Assembly (NCBI RefSeq): GCF_016464705.1
Contig: NZ_JAEHOB010000010.1
Coordinates: forward strand, 151,112-215,111
Direction: 5' to 3'
DNA length: 64,000 bases
From: Qaidamihabitans albus
GTDB lineage: Bacteria > Actinomycetota > Actinomycetes > Mycobacteriales > Pseudonocardiaceae
Numbering within the stretch: position 1 is the stretch's first letter; each line of letters begins with the position of its first letter. A program made the translations under genes and the position numbers. Below are positions 10,818-20,041 of this stretch, one piece after another. The notes below the pieces were generated by a model, which had not been told where the DNA came from, made no database searches, and worked only from the letters and a program-made list of their open reading frames with translations.

Positions 10818-11296
10818 GGCCCGGCCGCCTGGACGTCACTCACCTTCCAGCCCCGCTCGGTTCGCTCCGCCGCCACAGTCAGGCGGCTGCGGTGTTCCGC
10901 GGGCGGGTCCCCGTGCGCGCTCACCCGGACGTCGAGGACCGCGCCAAGCCGCGCCGTGCCCGCCTCGTGGTCCAGCTCGGTGACCGCCGCGTCCAGCAGC
11001 GTCGCGGTCGCCACGGTCTTCGTGCCCTCGGCACGGTCGAGCTGCAACTGGCGGTCACCGGACAGGTCCGCACCGAGCCGGCCGGTGCTCACCTCGACCC
11101 ACCGGTCGACGTCCGCGGCCGCGGTGCGGTGGTCGATGGTGTGCAGCGCCACCAGCGCGTCCGACACCGCCGCCAGCACCGCGTCGCGCTCCCCCGCGAC
11201 CGCGAGCCCCTCGTCCTGCGCGGCACTCCACCACGACCAGCCGGACCAGCCCGCCGCGAGCACGGCGAGCACGGCCAGCGTGGCGAGCACCCTCAT
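10814..11296 (-). CDS. Mce-associated membrane protein (proximal)
   Basis: 160 aa. N-terminal membrane anchor (residues 3-22, ending in WSGWSWWSA) and a soluble domain resembling other Mce-associated proteins: DALVALHTIDHRTAAADVDRW is the typical first helix pair. Start is ATG 11294-11296, overlapping the mce4F stop by 4 nt; the open frame to 11584 is not coding above this ATG. By position it matches Rv3493c of the M. tuberculosis mce4 operon. Confidence 0.85.
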   Translation of the reverse strand: MRVLATLAVLAVLAAGWSGWSWWSAAQDEGLAVAGERDAVLAAVSDALVALHTIDHRTAAADVDRWVEVSTGRLGADLSGDRQLQLDRAEGTKTVATATLLDAAVTELDHEAGTARLGAVLDVRVSAHGDPPAEHRSRLTVAAERTERGWKVSDVQAAGP

Positions 11297-12546
11297 TCCG
11301 GCAACCCCAGCAGCCGGCCGACGTCCACCGGCCCCGATCCGGTCGCCAGTCCGAGCACACCGGGCAGGGTGTCCTGCCGTGGCTCGCCGTGCGGCGACGG
11401 CGGCTGCTGCTGCTCGGCCGCGGTAGGCACGTCCACCGGGTTGCCCGCGTACGGCGCGTTCTGCGCCCCGCGCACGCCGATCGGGCTGCCCGGCGGCTCG
11501 GCGCAGTAGGCGCCGGTGTTGGGCGGTGCCTCGCTGGTGTCGTTGGCGGGGCGCTGCCGGGTGCCCTCGTAGCCCTTGGTGCACGAGGGCGGGTCGAACA
11601 GGTTGAGAACGAACCCGAGATGCCCCTCGCCGTTGGACGTCACCGAGCGGGTGAACGCGGAGATCACCGGGTAGGCGACGAGCAGTTGCTCGATCGCGTC
11701 CGTGCGGGCCGTGGTGATCCGCGAGGTGGTCAGCAGGTTGGCGAGCACCACTCCCGCGTCCGTTCCCGACTCGGCCAGCACGCTGCTGACCTCACGGCTG
11801 AGCTTCGGTGCCTCGTCGATCACCGTGCGCAGGTCGGGATCGGCCGCCTTCAGCCGTTCCGCGATCGTGCGCAGCCCGCCGGCCAGTGCGGTGATGTCGT
11901 CGGCCTGCCGTTGCTGGGTGTCCAGCACGATCCGGCCGTCGGAGAGCAGCGCCCTGGTCTGCGGCAGGTTCTCGGTCGCCGTTTCCGTGAACGAGCCCGC
12001 GGTGTCGAGCAGCTCACCCAGATCCGGCCCGGCGTCGGCGAACGCCTCGTAGGTCTCGTCGACGACGGTGCGCAGCGACTCGGTGTCCACACTGGTCACC
12101 AGCCGGTCCAGGTTGGACAGCACGGTGTCCGGCGACAGCGGGATCGACGTCCGCTGCTGCTCGATCACCGAGCCCTCCGACAGGTACGGGCCGTTCTCGT
12201 GCTCCGGCACCAGGTCGACATATTGCTCACCCACCGCCGACCGGTTCGCCACCACCGCCCCGGTGTCCGCCGGGATCGGCGGGGAATCCGAGTCGATGTC
12301 CAGGGTGAGCTCGACACCGCGCTCGGTGAGGTTCATCTCCGCGACCTTGCCGACCGCAACCCCGCGGTAGGTGACCTCCGCGTTGACGAAGATGCCGCCG
12401 GAGTCGCGCAGCTGCGCGAGCACCGCGTAGCCGCGGGTTCCGAACAGCCGGTCGAGCCCGGCGTAGTTGCCGCCGGCGTAGACCACGGACGCCACGGCGA
12501 TCACCAGGAACGCGAGCAGCTTGAGCCGGTGCTTTCCGGAGAGCAT
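11293..12546 (-). CDS. mce4F: Mce4F-like MCE-family substrate-binding protein
   Basis: 417 aa. N-terminal transmembrane helix (residues 8-26), MCE/MlaD beta-barrel domain about 38-115 (GGIFVNAEVTYRGVAVGKV, SAVGEQYVDLVP), a long alpha-helical region to about 300, and a Pro/Asn-rich tail. Sixth and last of the ordered Mce set, so called MceF by position. The Mce hexamer is thought to form the periplasm-spanning tunnel for lipid import. Start ATG overlaps the mce4E stop by one base (TGATG). Confidence 0.92.
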   Translation of the reverse strand: MLSGKHRLKLLAFLVIAVASVVYAGGNYAGLDRLFGTRGYAVLAQLRDSGGIFVNAEVTYRGVAVGKVAEMNLTERGVELTLDIDSDSPPIPADTGAVVANRSAVGEQYVDLVPEHENGPYLSEGSVIEQQRTSIPLSPDTVLSNLDRLVTSVDTESLRTVVDETYEAFADAGPDLGELLDTAGSFTETATENLPQTRALLSDGRIVLDTQQRQADDITALAGGLRTIAERLKAADPDLRTVIDEAPKLSREVSSVLAESGTDAGVVLANLLTTSRITTARTDAIEQLLVAYPVISAFTRSVTSNGEGHLGFVLNLFDPPSCTKGYEGTRQRPANDTSEAPPNTGAYCAEPPGSPIGVRGAQNAPYAGNPVDVPTAAEQQQPPSPHGEPRQDTLPGVLGLATGSGPVDVGRLLGLPE

Positions 12547-13727
12547 CAGCCACCTCCGAGCAGGCTGCCGAGCAGGCCGCCGAGCCCACGGGAGTCCCCC
12601 GCCGGCGGCTCGGTCCGCGGCAGCGGCAGCGCCGGGGCGGGCGAGCCGCCGGGGTCGGAGTCGAGCGGCAGCGGGTTCAGCGTGTCGGCGAGGTCGGGAG
12701 GCGGCTGGAGCGGCGGCTGCGACGAGCTGGTGAAGTTCTGCACCAGCGAGTCGAGGTTCAGGTCGACACGGGCGGTCACGTTCGCGTAGTCGCCCTTGAT
12801 CACGGCGCCCGCCACGTCCGGGAACGGGTAGGTCGGCAGAATCTGCAGGGCGATCGGCAGGTTCTCGCCCGCCTCGGCGAGCTTGCGCAGCGTGGGTTGC
12901 AGCGCACGCAGGTTGCCGATGAGCTCGTCGCGGCTCTGCCGCACCGTGTCGACGGCCACGCCGGACAGCGAGTCGAGCGCCTGCAGCATCCCGACGAGCT
13001 GATCGCGCTGCGCGGTGACGATCCGCAGCCCCGGCGCCAGGTTGTCGAGCGCGTTGTTGAGATCGCCGGTCTGCGCGACGAGTGTGCTGGAGAGCCGGTT
13101 CAGCCCGTCGATCGCGCGGACGATCTCGCCCTTCTGGCCGTCCAGCTCGGTGGCGAGCTCGTCCACTCTGGACAGTAGCGCACGGATGTCCGCCTCGTTG
13201 CCGGACAGCGCGCTGTTGAGTTCCCGGACGATGTTCTGCAGCTGGTCGATGCCGCCACCGTTGAGCAGCAGCGACAGCGCGCCGAGCACCTCCTCCACCT
13301 CGGCGTTGCGATTCGTGCGCGCGAGCGGGATCTCCGCGCCGTCACTGAGCCGGCCGCTCGCCGGCTCCCCGGCCGGCTCCCGCAGCTCGACGAACTTCTC
13401 GCCGAGCAGGCTCGACTGGCGCAGCTCGGCCGCCGCGTTCGCGGGCAGTGCCACGTCCCCGTTGACGATCATGGTGACGATCGCCGACTTCGTGTCCTCG
13501 GCGAGCTCCACCTTCTCGACCCTGCCCACCGGGACGTCGTTCACCTTGACCCCGGCCTGCGGCACCAGGTCCAGCACGTCGGAGAACCGCGCGGTGATCC
13601 GGTACGGGTGCTCGCCGATGTCGGCACCGCCCGGCAGCGGCGCGTTGTAGAGCCCGGAGAACCCGCCGTCCCCGCAGCCGGCGAGCAGCAGGACGCTCGC
13701 CATCAGGGCCACCGCCAGCCGCCTCAT
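12546..13727 (-). CDS. mce4E: Mce4E-like lipoprotein (LprN type)
   Basis: 393 aa lipoprotein member of the Mce hexamer. Residues 1-18 form a lipoprotein signal with lipobox LLAGC; the acylated Cys would be residue 18 or close. MCE domain about 45-125 (AGVKVNDVPVGRVEKV), then helical region and Pro-rich C-terminus. The lipoprotein nature is the hallmark of the E position in actinobacterial mce operons. ATG 13725-13727 chosen; it overlaps the mce4D stop by 4 nt and an upstream frame to 13928 lacks a signal peptide. Confidence 0.92.
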   Translation of the reverse strand: MRRLAVALMASVLLLAGCGDGGFSGLYNAPLPGGADIGEHPYRITARFSDVLDLVPQAGVKVNDVPVGRVEKVELAEDTKSAIVTMIVNGDVALPANAAAELRQSSLLGEKFVELREPAGEPASGRLSDGAEIPLARTNRNAEVEEVLGALSLLLNGGGIDQLQNIVRELNSALSGNEADIRALLSRVDELATELDGQKGEIVRAIDGLNRLSSTLVAQTGDLNNALDNLAPGLRIVTAQRDQLVGMLQALDSLSGVAVDTVRQSRDELIGNLRALQPTLRKLAEAGENLPIALQILPTYPFPDVAGAVIKGDYANVTARVDLNLDSLVQNFTSSSQPPLQPPPDLADTLNPLPLDSDPGGSPAPALPLPRTEPPAGDSRGLGGLLGSLLGGG

Positions 13728-14920
13728 CGGCCACCGTCCAGCGGCGTGGTGAGCAGGTCCACGAGCGGAAGCGGCAGGGGCGGCAACTCGCCCCGCTGCA
13801 GCGACGACAGGGTCTGCGGCAGCGATGGCAGCTTCAGCGTGCCGTCGAGCACCGGGGCCAGCGACTCGCACAGCGCCCCGAGCGCGTCGGGCAGCTGGGC
13901 CGGGGTGCCCGCGCTCACCAGCCGGCACAGGGTCTGCACCAGCGGGTGGGCGATCTCGTTGGCGTTGTAGCGCACCTGGATGCTGCCGGACGCCGCGTCG
14001 TAGGTGTTGATGAAGTTCGTCATGCCGGTGGGCCCGACGTCGAGTATCTCGGCCAGCGCGGCCCGCTGATCCACCAGCACGCCCGTGATGCCGGCCAGCT
14101 TGTCGAGGTTGTCCGAGAGCAGCTCCCGGTTCTCGCTGACGAACTGCTGTACGTCGCCGAGCGAGCCGCCCAGTTCGGACAGTGCGGCGGACACCTCGGC
14201 GGAGTCCTCCGCGAGGAAACCCGCGACGTCGGCCAGCCGGTCGTAGAACTCGTTCAGCTGCGTGTCGCTCCTGGCGAGCATCGTGGTGAACGACTGCAGG
14301 TTGCGCACGGTGGCGAACAGGTCGCCCTTCGACCCTTCGAGCGTGCGGGACAGCTCGGCGAGGTCGGCGACGGTGTCGTTGAGGTTGCGCCCGTTGCCCT
14401 CCAGGTTGGCGGCCGCCGTGTCCAGCACGTCCGACAGTGCGCCGGAGGAGTTGGCGCCGTCCGGGCCGAGGCTGGTCGAAAGCTCGTTCAGGCTGTTGTA
14501 GAGGTCGTCGAGCTCCACCGGGGTGGCGGTGCGTTCCTTCGGGATCACCGCGCCGGTCTCCAGGACAGGGCCCGTGTCGTAGGCCGGGGTCAGCTGCACG
14601 TACCGGTCACTGACCAGGCTCGGCGCCACCACCACGGCACCGGCGTCGGCGGGCAGCTGCACCCCGGGGTCGAGGCTCATGTCGACACGAACCGCGCCGC
14701 CCTGCGGGGTCACCGCGGTGATCTCGCCGACGTCGATGCCGAGCACTCGCACGGACGAACCCTCGTAGAGCCCGACCGTCTTGCCGAAGTACGCGCTCAA
14801 CCGCGGCCCGCCGGAGTCCCGCAGCACCCACCACATGCCGGTGGCGAGTACGAGCACGGCCACGCAGGCCAGCGCGAACCAGCTGTAGAGGCTGCGTTCC
14901 GTCCGCGTCTTGATCGTCAC
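13724..14920 (-). CDS. mce4D: Mce4D-like MCE-family protein
   Basis: 398 aa. Basic N-terminus, membrane helix about residues 13-32 (FALACVAVLVLATGMWWVL), MCE domain about 38-120 with YEGSSVRVLGIDVGEI and SLVSDRYVQLTP, then extended helices and a Leu/Pro-rich end. Start GTG 14918-14920 overlaps the mce4C stop (GTGA). Fourth of six ordered Mce proteins. Confidence 0.92.
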   Translation of the reverse strand: MTIKTRTERSLYSWFALACVAVLVLATGMWWVLRDSGGPRLSAYFGKTVGLYEGSSVRVLGIDVGEITAVTPQGGAVRVDMSLDPGVQLPADAGAVVVAPSLVSDRYVQLTPAYDTGPVLETGAVIPKERTATPVELDDLYNSLNELSTSLGPDGANSSGALSDVLDTAAANLEGNGRNLNDTVADLAELSRTLEGSKGDLFATVRNLQSFTTMLARSDTQLNEFYDRLADVAGFLAEDSAEVSAALSELGGSLGDVQQFVSENRELLSDNLDKLAGITGVLVDQRAALAEILDVGPTGMTNFINTYDAASGSIQVRYNANEIAHPLVQTLCRLVSAGTPAQLPDALGALCESLAPVLDGTLKLPSLPQTLSSLQRGELPPLPLPLVDLLTTPLDGGR

Positions 14921-15948
14921 GGGTTGTCCACCCCCTGGTTCTCCGCGGCGACGGGCGGCGAGCAACCCTCGGGGTTGATCTGCACCCCGCCCGCGGTGAT
15001 CACCGGCGGCAGCAGGCCGCAGATGTAGCCCTCGAACCAGCGCCCGTTGCCGGTCGCGTTCGCGCCGATCCGGGTGAACGGTGCGAGCAGTTCGAGGCTG
15101 CGGTTGAGGTTGTCCTGGTTTCGCTGCAGCAGGTCCGTGACGGTGCCGAGCTGCCGCAGCGTCGGCGCGAGCTGCTCCCGGTTGTCGGCGACCAGCCCCG
15201 ACAGCTCCGCCGACAGCCGCCGGGTGCCGCTCAGCAGCGCGTCGATCGCCTGCTCGCGGCTCTGCAGCTCCGACAGCAGCAGGTTGCCGTCCTCGATCAC
15301 CTGCCGCAGCTGGGTGTTGCGGTCGGACAGCGTCTTCGACACCTGGCTGGTGTTGGACAGCAGTCGCGCCAGTTCGTCGTCGCGCGAGGACACCGTGCGC
15401 GCCAGCGCGGACAGACCGTTCAGGGCGTCCTTCATGTGCTGCGGGGTGTCGCGCAGGCTTTCGGAGATCACGTCGAAGCTCCGCGCGAGCTGGTCGGTGT
15501 CGATGTCGCCGACGGTCCCGGTGAGGTCGGTGAACACGTCCTGGATCTCGTAAGGGGAGCTGGTGCGTTCGAGCGGGATCGGCTCGTCCGGGTTCTGCGT
15601 GCCCTCACCGCGGGGCCGCAGCGCGAGGAACTTCTCGCCCATCAGGGTCTTGATCTCGATGGCGGCCGTGCTCGCCTCCCCGACCCTTGTTCCCTCCACC
15701 GTGAACGTGACCAGCACCTTCTTGCCGTCCAGCACGGCGTCGTCCACCTCGCCGACCTTCACCCCGGCCACCTGCACCTCGTTACCGGGCGCGAGCCCCG
15801 CCGACTCGGCGAAGCGCGCGGAGTAGGTGGTGCCGTTACCGAGCAGTGGCAGGTCGTCGGAGTAGTACACGGTCAGCGTGACGAGCACGACGAGCACGAG
15901 CGTCACCGCGCCGACGGTGGCCTGGTTCCTTTCCCTGAGGGGTTTCAT
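14917..15948 (-). CDS. mce4C: Mce4C-like MCE-family protein
   Basis: 343 aa. N-terminal membrane helix (about 12-29), MCE domain about 38-120 (GLAPGNEVQVAGVKVGEVDD, TLMGEKFLALRP), then heptad-like helices and a short C-terminal tail with two Cys (CGLLPP and EGCSPP). ATG at 15946-15948 overlaps the mce4B stop by 4 nt. Position and length fit MceC. Confidence 0.92.
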   Translation of the reverse strand: MKPLRERNQATVGAVTLVLVVLVTLTVYYSDDLPLLGNGTTYSARFAESAGLAPGNEVQVAGVKVGEVDDAVLDGKKVLVTFTVEGTRVGEASTAAIEIKTLMGEKFLALRPRGEGTQNPDEPIPLERTSSPYEIQDVFTDLTGTVGDIDTDQLARSFDVISESLRDTPQHMKDALNGLSALARTVSSRDDELARLLSNTSQVSKTLSDRNTQLRQVIEDGNLLLSELQSREQAIDALLSGTRRLSAELSGLVADNREQLAPTLRQLGTVTDLLQRNQDNLNRSLELLAPFTRIGANATGNGRWFEGYICGLLPPVITAGGVQINPEGCSPPVAAENQGVDNP

Positions 15949-17042
15949 GAGGTCTTGCACCTCTCCGGCTGCTCGGTCGCGGGAAGCGGCAGCCACGGCA
16001 TCGTGATGTTCAGCGACGAGACGCCGATCGTGCCGGTGAGCCCGCAGAGGTAGTAGTTGAACCAGCTCCCGTAGCTCAGCGTTCGAGTGAACTTCTCCAG
16101 ATTGCTCGGCATGACCTGGAGCAGGTGTTCGAGCAGCTCCTCGGAATCGGCCAGGTTGCCCGACAGTTCGCCGAGCGCGGCAATGTCCTGCTTCAGCGGC
16201 GGCCGCGCGTCGGTGAGCAGTCCCGCGGTGGTGTCGGTCAGCTCACCGAGTGCCGAAACGGCGTCGCCGATCGGCTTCCGCTGCTCGGCCAGGCCGGTCA
16301 CGAGCTGCTGGGTCGCGTCGATCAGCTCACCGACGCGGGGGCCGCGTTCGTTGATCGTGCCGAGCACCTGGTTGAGGTTGCCGATGACCTGGCCGATCAC
16401 CTCGTCCTTGTCCGCGAGCGTCGACGTGACGGACGCCGTGTGCGCGAGCAGGCTGCGGATCGTGCCGCCCTCCCCCTGAAGCACCTGGATGATCTCGTAG
16501 GACAGCTGGTTGACCTCCTTCGGGTTCAGTGCCTCGAACAGTGGCTTGAACCCGTTGAACAGCACCGTGAGGTTGAGCGCGGGCTGGGTGCGCTCGACGG
16601 GGATCTGCGCGCCCGCCGCCAGCTTCTCCTCGCCCGCGACGTCGGTGCCGAGCGAGAGGTAGCGCTGGCCGATCAGGTTGCGGTACTTGACGGTGGCGGT
16701 CACGTCGGCAGGCAGGCTGCGCACCGACTCGACCTGGAAGTGGACCTCGGCGAGGTGGTCCTCGGTGACCGTGATCAGGTCGACCTGGCCCACCTTCACG
16801 CCGACGATGCGGACGTCGTCGCCTTCGCGCAGCCCCGAGACGTCGGTGAACAGCGCGGTGTAGCCGGAGGCCGGGCCGAAGTTGGTGTTCGCGATCGTCG
16901 CTCCCAGCACGGCCGTGAGCAGCACGGTGACCGCGGCGAAGACCCCGATCTTGAGCAGTGGCGGCCAGATCGATCTCATTGTTCCCCGGGATTTCACGCG
17001 CACCCGCCGTGCCGCCCGATCCGCTGGTTCTCGATCGGTCAT
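15945..17042 (-). CDS. mce4B: Mce4B-like MCE-family protein
   Basis: 365 aa. Cytoplasmic basic N-terminus, membrane helix about residues 29-48, MCE domain about 58-140 (LREGDDVRIVGVKVGQVDLI, NLIGQRYLSLG), then long helices with SEELLEHLLQVMPSNLEKFTRT-type end and two Cys near the C-terminus. Coupled to mce4A by a 4-nt overlap. An internal ATG (MRSIWPPLLK) is an alternative start 21 residues in; the longer start is kept because it gives the ATGA overlap. Confidence 0.92.
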   Translation of the reverse strand: MTDREPADRAARRVRVKSRGTMRSIWPPLLKIGVFAAVTVLLTAVLGATIANTNFGPASGYTALFTDVSGLREGDDVRIVGVKVGQVDLITVTEDHLAEVHFQVESVRSLPADVTATVKYRNLIGQRYLSLGTDVAGEEKLAAGAQIPVERTQPALNLTVLFNGFKPLFEALNPKEVNQLSYEIIQVLQGEGGTIRSLLAHTASVTSTLADKDEVIGQVIGNLNQVLGTINERGPRVGELIDATQQLVTGLAEQRKPIGDAVSALGELTDTTAGLLTDARPPLKQDIAALGELSGNLADSEELLEHLLQVMPSNLEKFTRTLSYGSWFNYYLCGLTGTIGVSSLNITMPWLPLPATEQPERCKTS

Positions 17043-18358
17043 CCGAGCGTCACCTCCGCTCCGCGGTAGAGCGGGCCGACCAGCAGGCTGGCCCAGCCCG
17101 GCGTCTCCTCCGGGGCCAGCCCGGTCTGCGGCGCGGTCAGTGCGGCGATGAGCCGCTGTTCGGGGGCGGAGTTCGCCAACGACGGCACTCCGGCGGTGGT
17201 GGAGCCACCGCCGTAGCCCGCCTGCTTCGGCGGAGCCGGATGCGTCGAACCGTCCTGGATCGGACCGCCGGGCGGGTACTGCGGGAACGCGCCCGGCGGC
17301 TCCACCTGCTCGTAGCAGCGCGGTCCACGCTTGTCGTCGTAGCGGGGCTCGTCGACGCCGGGAAGGTACTTGCCCCGGCTGGCGGTGATGCGGATGGTCA
17401 CGTGGTTCATCTCGTCGGTGCCCTTGCCGAACGCCCTCTCGGCGCGGGGGACCGCCTCTGCGAGCTGGCGCAGCAGGCAGGGGTACTCCGGCGCGTACTT
17501 CGCCAGCACGTCGAGGGTCGGCTGCGCCGTCGTCGTGAGTGCGATCAGGTTGTCCTTGTTGACCTGGAGGAAGCGGTCGAGGTCGACCGAGGCGGTGGTC
17601 ACGCTCGCGTAGAGATCGGTGAGGTCGCGCTGTTTCTCGACGATGGTGCGGGTCGTGGTGGTGAGATCGGAAAGCGCGCGCAGGAAGTCCGGTGCGGCGC
17701 TGTTGTAGGTGCCCGTCACGTTCGCCAGCCCGGTGATGTCGGCCTCAAGGTCCGGCAGCGAAGGGTTCAGCTCCCCGAGATAGTCGGACAGCTGCACGAG
17801 CGTGTCGCCGAACTGCTCGCCTCGCCCGTCCAGCGCCGTCGACACCGCGTTGAGGGTGCTGGCCAGCTTCTGCGGCTGCACCGAGCGCAGCAGCGGCAGC
17901 ACGTCACCGAGCGCCCGTTCCAGCTCGATGGCGGAGCTGCTGCGGTCCTGGCCGATCACGTCGCCGGCGGCGATGTGCTCGGGGGCAGGTGTCTCCGGCA
18001 CCTGCAGCGCGACGTAGCGCTCGCCGAACAGCGTCTTGGGCAGCAGCCGCGCCGACACGTTTGCCGGGATCACGTCCACCTTGTCCGGCTGCAGGGCGAG
18101 CTCGAGGTGCGCGCCGTCCCCGGTGGTGCCGATCGTGCGCACCTCACCGACCACCATGCCGCGGACCTTCACGTCGGCGCCCTCGCGCATCTGGTTGCCG
18201 ACCCGGTCGGTCTCCAGCCGCACGCCGACGTAGGAGACGAACTGCTTGTTGTAGACGGCCACGCAGGTGAGCACGAACAGGGCGGCGACCAGCAGGAACG
18301 CCAGGCCGAGGACCTGGTGCCGGAGACGCCGCAACAGCTCGGCCCTGCCCGGGGTCAT
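17039..18358 (-). CDS. mce4A: Mce4A-like MCE-family protein
   Basis: 439 aa, first Mce protein after the two permeases. Membrane helix about residues 17-36, MCE domain about 42-125 (MREGADVKVRGMVVGEV, KTLFGERYVALQV), helical part to about 300, then a region with paired Cys (EYPCLLRQ, RGPRCYEQ) and a Pro/Gly-rich tail. Mce4A is the sterol-binding subunit proposed for cholesterol uptake in mycobacteria (family knowledge). Overlaps yrbE4B by 4 nt. Confidence 0.92.
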   Translation of the reverse strand: MTPGRAELLRRLRHQVLGLAFLLVAALFVLTCVAVYNKQFVSYVGVRLETDRVGNQMREGADVKVRGMVVGEVRTIGTTGDGAHLELALQPDKVDVIPANVSARLLPKTLFGERYVALQVPETPAPEHIAAGDVIGQDRSSSAIELERALGDVLPLLRSVQPQKLASTLNAVSTALDGRGEQFGDTLVQLSDYLGELNPSLPDLEADITGLANVTGTYNSAAPDFLRALSDLTTTTRTIVEKQRDLTDLYASVTTASVDLDRFLQVNKDNLIALTTTAQPTLDVLAKYAPEYPCLLRQLAEAVPRAERAFGKGTDEMNHVTIRITASRGKYLPGVDEPRYDDKRGPRCYEQVEPPGAFPQYPPGGPIQDGSTHPAPPKQAGYGGGSTTAGVPSLANSAPEQRLIAALTAPQTGLAPEETPGWASLLVGPLYRGAEVTLG

Positions 18359-19203
18359 CCGGAGATCCGTACGGTCGTCGAGGAGCCCCAGATGGCGAGG
18401 CTGAGGAAGAAGTCGATGACGACGATCAGCACGATCGACGTCCGCACCGCCCGGCCGACCGCGATGCCCACCCCGGCGGGACCGCCGCTGGCGGTGTAGC
18501 CGTAGTAGCAGTGCGACAGGATCACCAGCGCGCTGAACACGACCACCTTGAGGAACGACCAGAGGACGTCCTCCGGCGGCAGGAACAGGTTGAAGTAGTG
18601 GTCGTAGGTGCCCGCCGACTGGCCGTAGAACCAGACGGTGATCTGCCGCGAGGCCAGGTACGACGAGAGCAGCCCGACCGCGTACAGCGGGATGACCGCG
18701 GTGATCCCGGCCAGGACCCGGGTGGTGACCAGGTAGGGCAGGCTCGGCACGCCCATCACCTCCAGCGCGTCGATCTCCTCCGAGATCCGCATCGCGCCGA
18801 GCTGCGCGGTGAACCCGCAGCCGACCGTCGCCGACAGCGCGAGCCCGGCCGAAAGCGGCGCCACCTCGCGGGTGTTGAAGTAGGCCGAGATGAACCCGGT
18901 GAGCGCGGCCGTACCGAGCTGGTTCAGCGCGGAGTAGCCCTGCAGGCCGACGATGAGGCCGGTGAACAGGGTCATCCCGATCATCACGCCGAGCGTTCCG
19001 CCGATCACCGCGAGCGCACCGGTGCCGAAACTGACCTCGGTCAGCAGCCGCAGGATCTCCCTGCTGTAGCGGCGCACCGTGCGCGGAGCCCAGGCCAGCG
19101 CCCGGAAGTAGAAGGAGAGCTGCTTGCCGAAACCCTCGAGGCTCGCACCGGGGCGGGCGATGATCTCCAGGGTCCGGTCGGTCACTCGCTCCTCGGTGGC
19201 CAT
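18355..19203 (-). CDS. yrbE4B: YrbE4B, Mce transporter permease (MlaE family)
   Basis: 282 aa integral membrane subunit of the Mce ABC-type importer. Six membrane stretches and the MlaE signature region near RISEEIDALEVMGVPSLPYLV, which contacts the ATPase. The ATPase (Mkl/MceG) is not in this window, as usual for mce loci. ATG 19201-19203 overlaps the yrbE4A stop by one base (TGATG); the frame continuing to 19872 is out of frame with yrbE4A and not coding. Confidence 0.94.
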   Translation of the reverse strand: MATEERVTDRTLEIIARPGASLEGFGKQLSFYFRALAWAPRTVRRYSREILRLLTEVSFGTGALAVIGGTLGVMIGMTLFTGLIVGLQGYSALNQLGTAALTGFISAYFNTREVAPLSAGLALSATVGCGFTAQLGAMRISEEIDALEVMGVPSLPYLVTTRVLAGITAVIPLYAVGLLSSYLASRQITVWFYGQSAGTYDHYFNLFLPPEDVLWSFLKVVVFSALVILSHCYYGYTASGGPAGVGIAVGRAVRTSIVLIVVIDFFLSLAIWGSSTTVRISG

Positions 19204-20018
19204 CACAACGCCTTCGGGGGAACGATCTGCAGGTAGATCGCGGTCAGCACGACGTTGATGAGGAACAGCAGCAGGAACGTGATGACGACCGCCTGGTTGA
19301 CGGCGTCGCCGACCCCCTTCGGTCCGCCCGCCGGGTTCAGCCCTCTGAACGCGGCGACGACCCCGGCGACGAAGCCGTACAGGAATGCCTTGATCTCGCT
19401 GACCCACAGGTCCGGCAGCTGCGCGAGCGCGTTGAAGCTGGCCAGGTAGGCGCCCGGGGTGCCGCCCTGCATGACGACGTTGAAGAAGTACCCGCCGAGC
19501 ACGCCGACCACACTGACCAGGCCGTTGAGCAGGACCGAGACGACGATCGCGGCCAGCACCCTCGGCACGATGAGCCGCTGGATCGGGTTGACGCCCAGTA
19601 CCTCCATGGCGTCGATCTCCTCGCGGATCTTGCGCGCGCCGATGTCCGCGCAAACCGCACTGCCCCCGGCACCGGCCACCAGCAGTGCGGTGATCAGCGG
19701 GCTGGCCTGCTGAACGATCGCGAGCGCGCTGGCCGCGCCGGTGAACGACTGCGCACCGATCTGCTGGGTCAGCGAGCCGAGCTGCAGCGCGATGACCGCG
19801 CCGAACGGGATCGCGACCAGTGCGGTCGGCAGGATCGTGACGCTGGCGAAGAACCAGCACTGCTCGATCCACTCCCTCGTCTGGAACGGCCGGCGCGGAA
19901 TCGCGCGCAGCACCTCCCAGGCCAGCGTCGCGAGCCGGCCCACCTGGGTCAGCGCGGCGGTGCCTGGGAACGCGGGCCGCGCCGACTGCGCGGTCGAGCC
20001 CCGCTGTGCGCGCATCAC
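19203..20018 (-). CDS. yrbE4A: YrbE4A, Mce transporter permease (MlaE family)
   Basis: 271 aa. Partner of YrbE4B; forms the inner-membrane pore of the Mce4 sterol importer. MlaE-family motif GARKIREEIDAMEVLGVNPIQRL at about 128-150 with surrounding membrane helices. ATG start at 20016-20018, 23 nt after the SDR gene, so probably part of the same transcript that begins near 24611. Identification is by family and by the ordered yrbE-yrbE-mceA-F layout. Confidence 0.94.
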   Translation of the reverse strand: MMRAQRGSTAQSARPAFPGTAALTQVGRLATLAWEVLRAIPRRPFQTREWIEQCWFFASVTILPTALVAIPFGAVIALQLGSLTQQIGAQSFTGAASALAIVQQASPLITALLVAGAGGSAVCADIGARKIREEIDAMEVLGVNPIQRLIVPRVLAAIVVSVLLNGLVSVVGVLGGYFFNVVMQGGTPGAYLASFNALAQLPDLWVSEIKAFLYGFVAGVVAAFRGLNPAGGPKGVGDAVNQAVVITFLLLFLINVVLTAIYLQIVPPKAL

Positions 20019-20041
20019 ACCTCCGCAGGCCGCCGGGTCGA

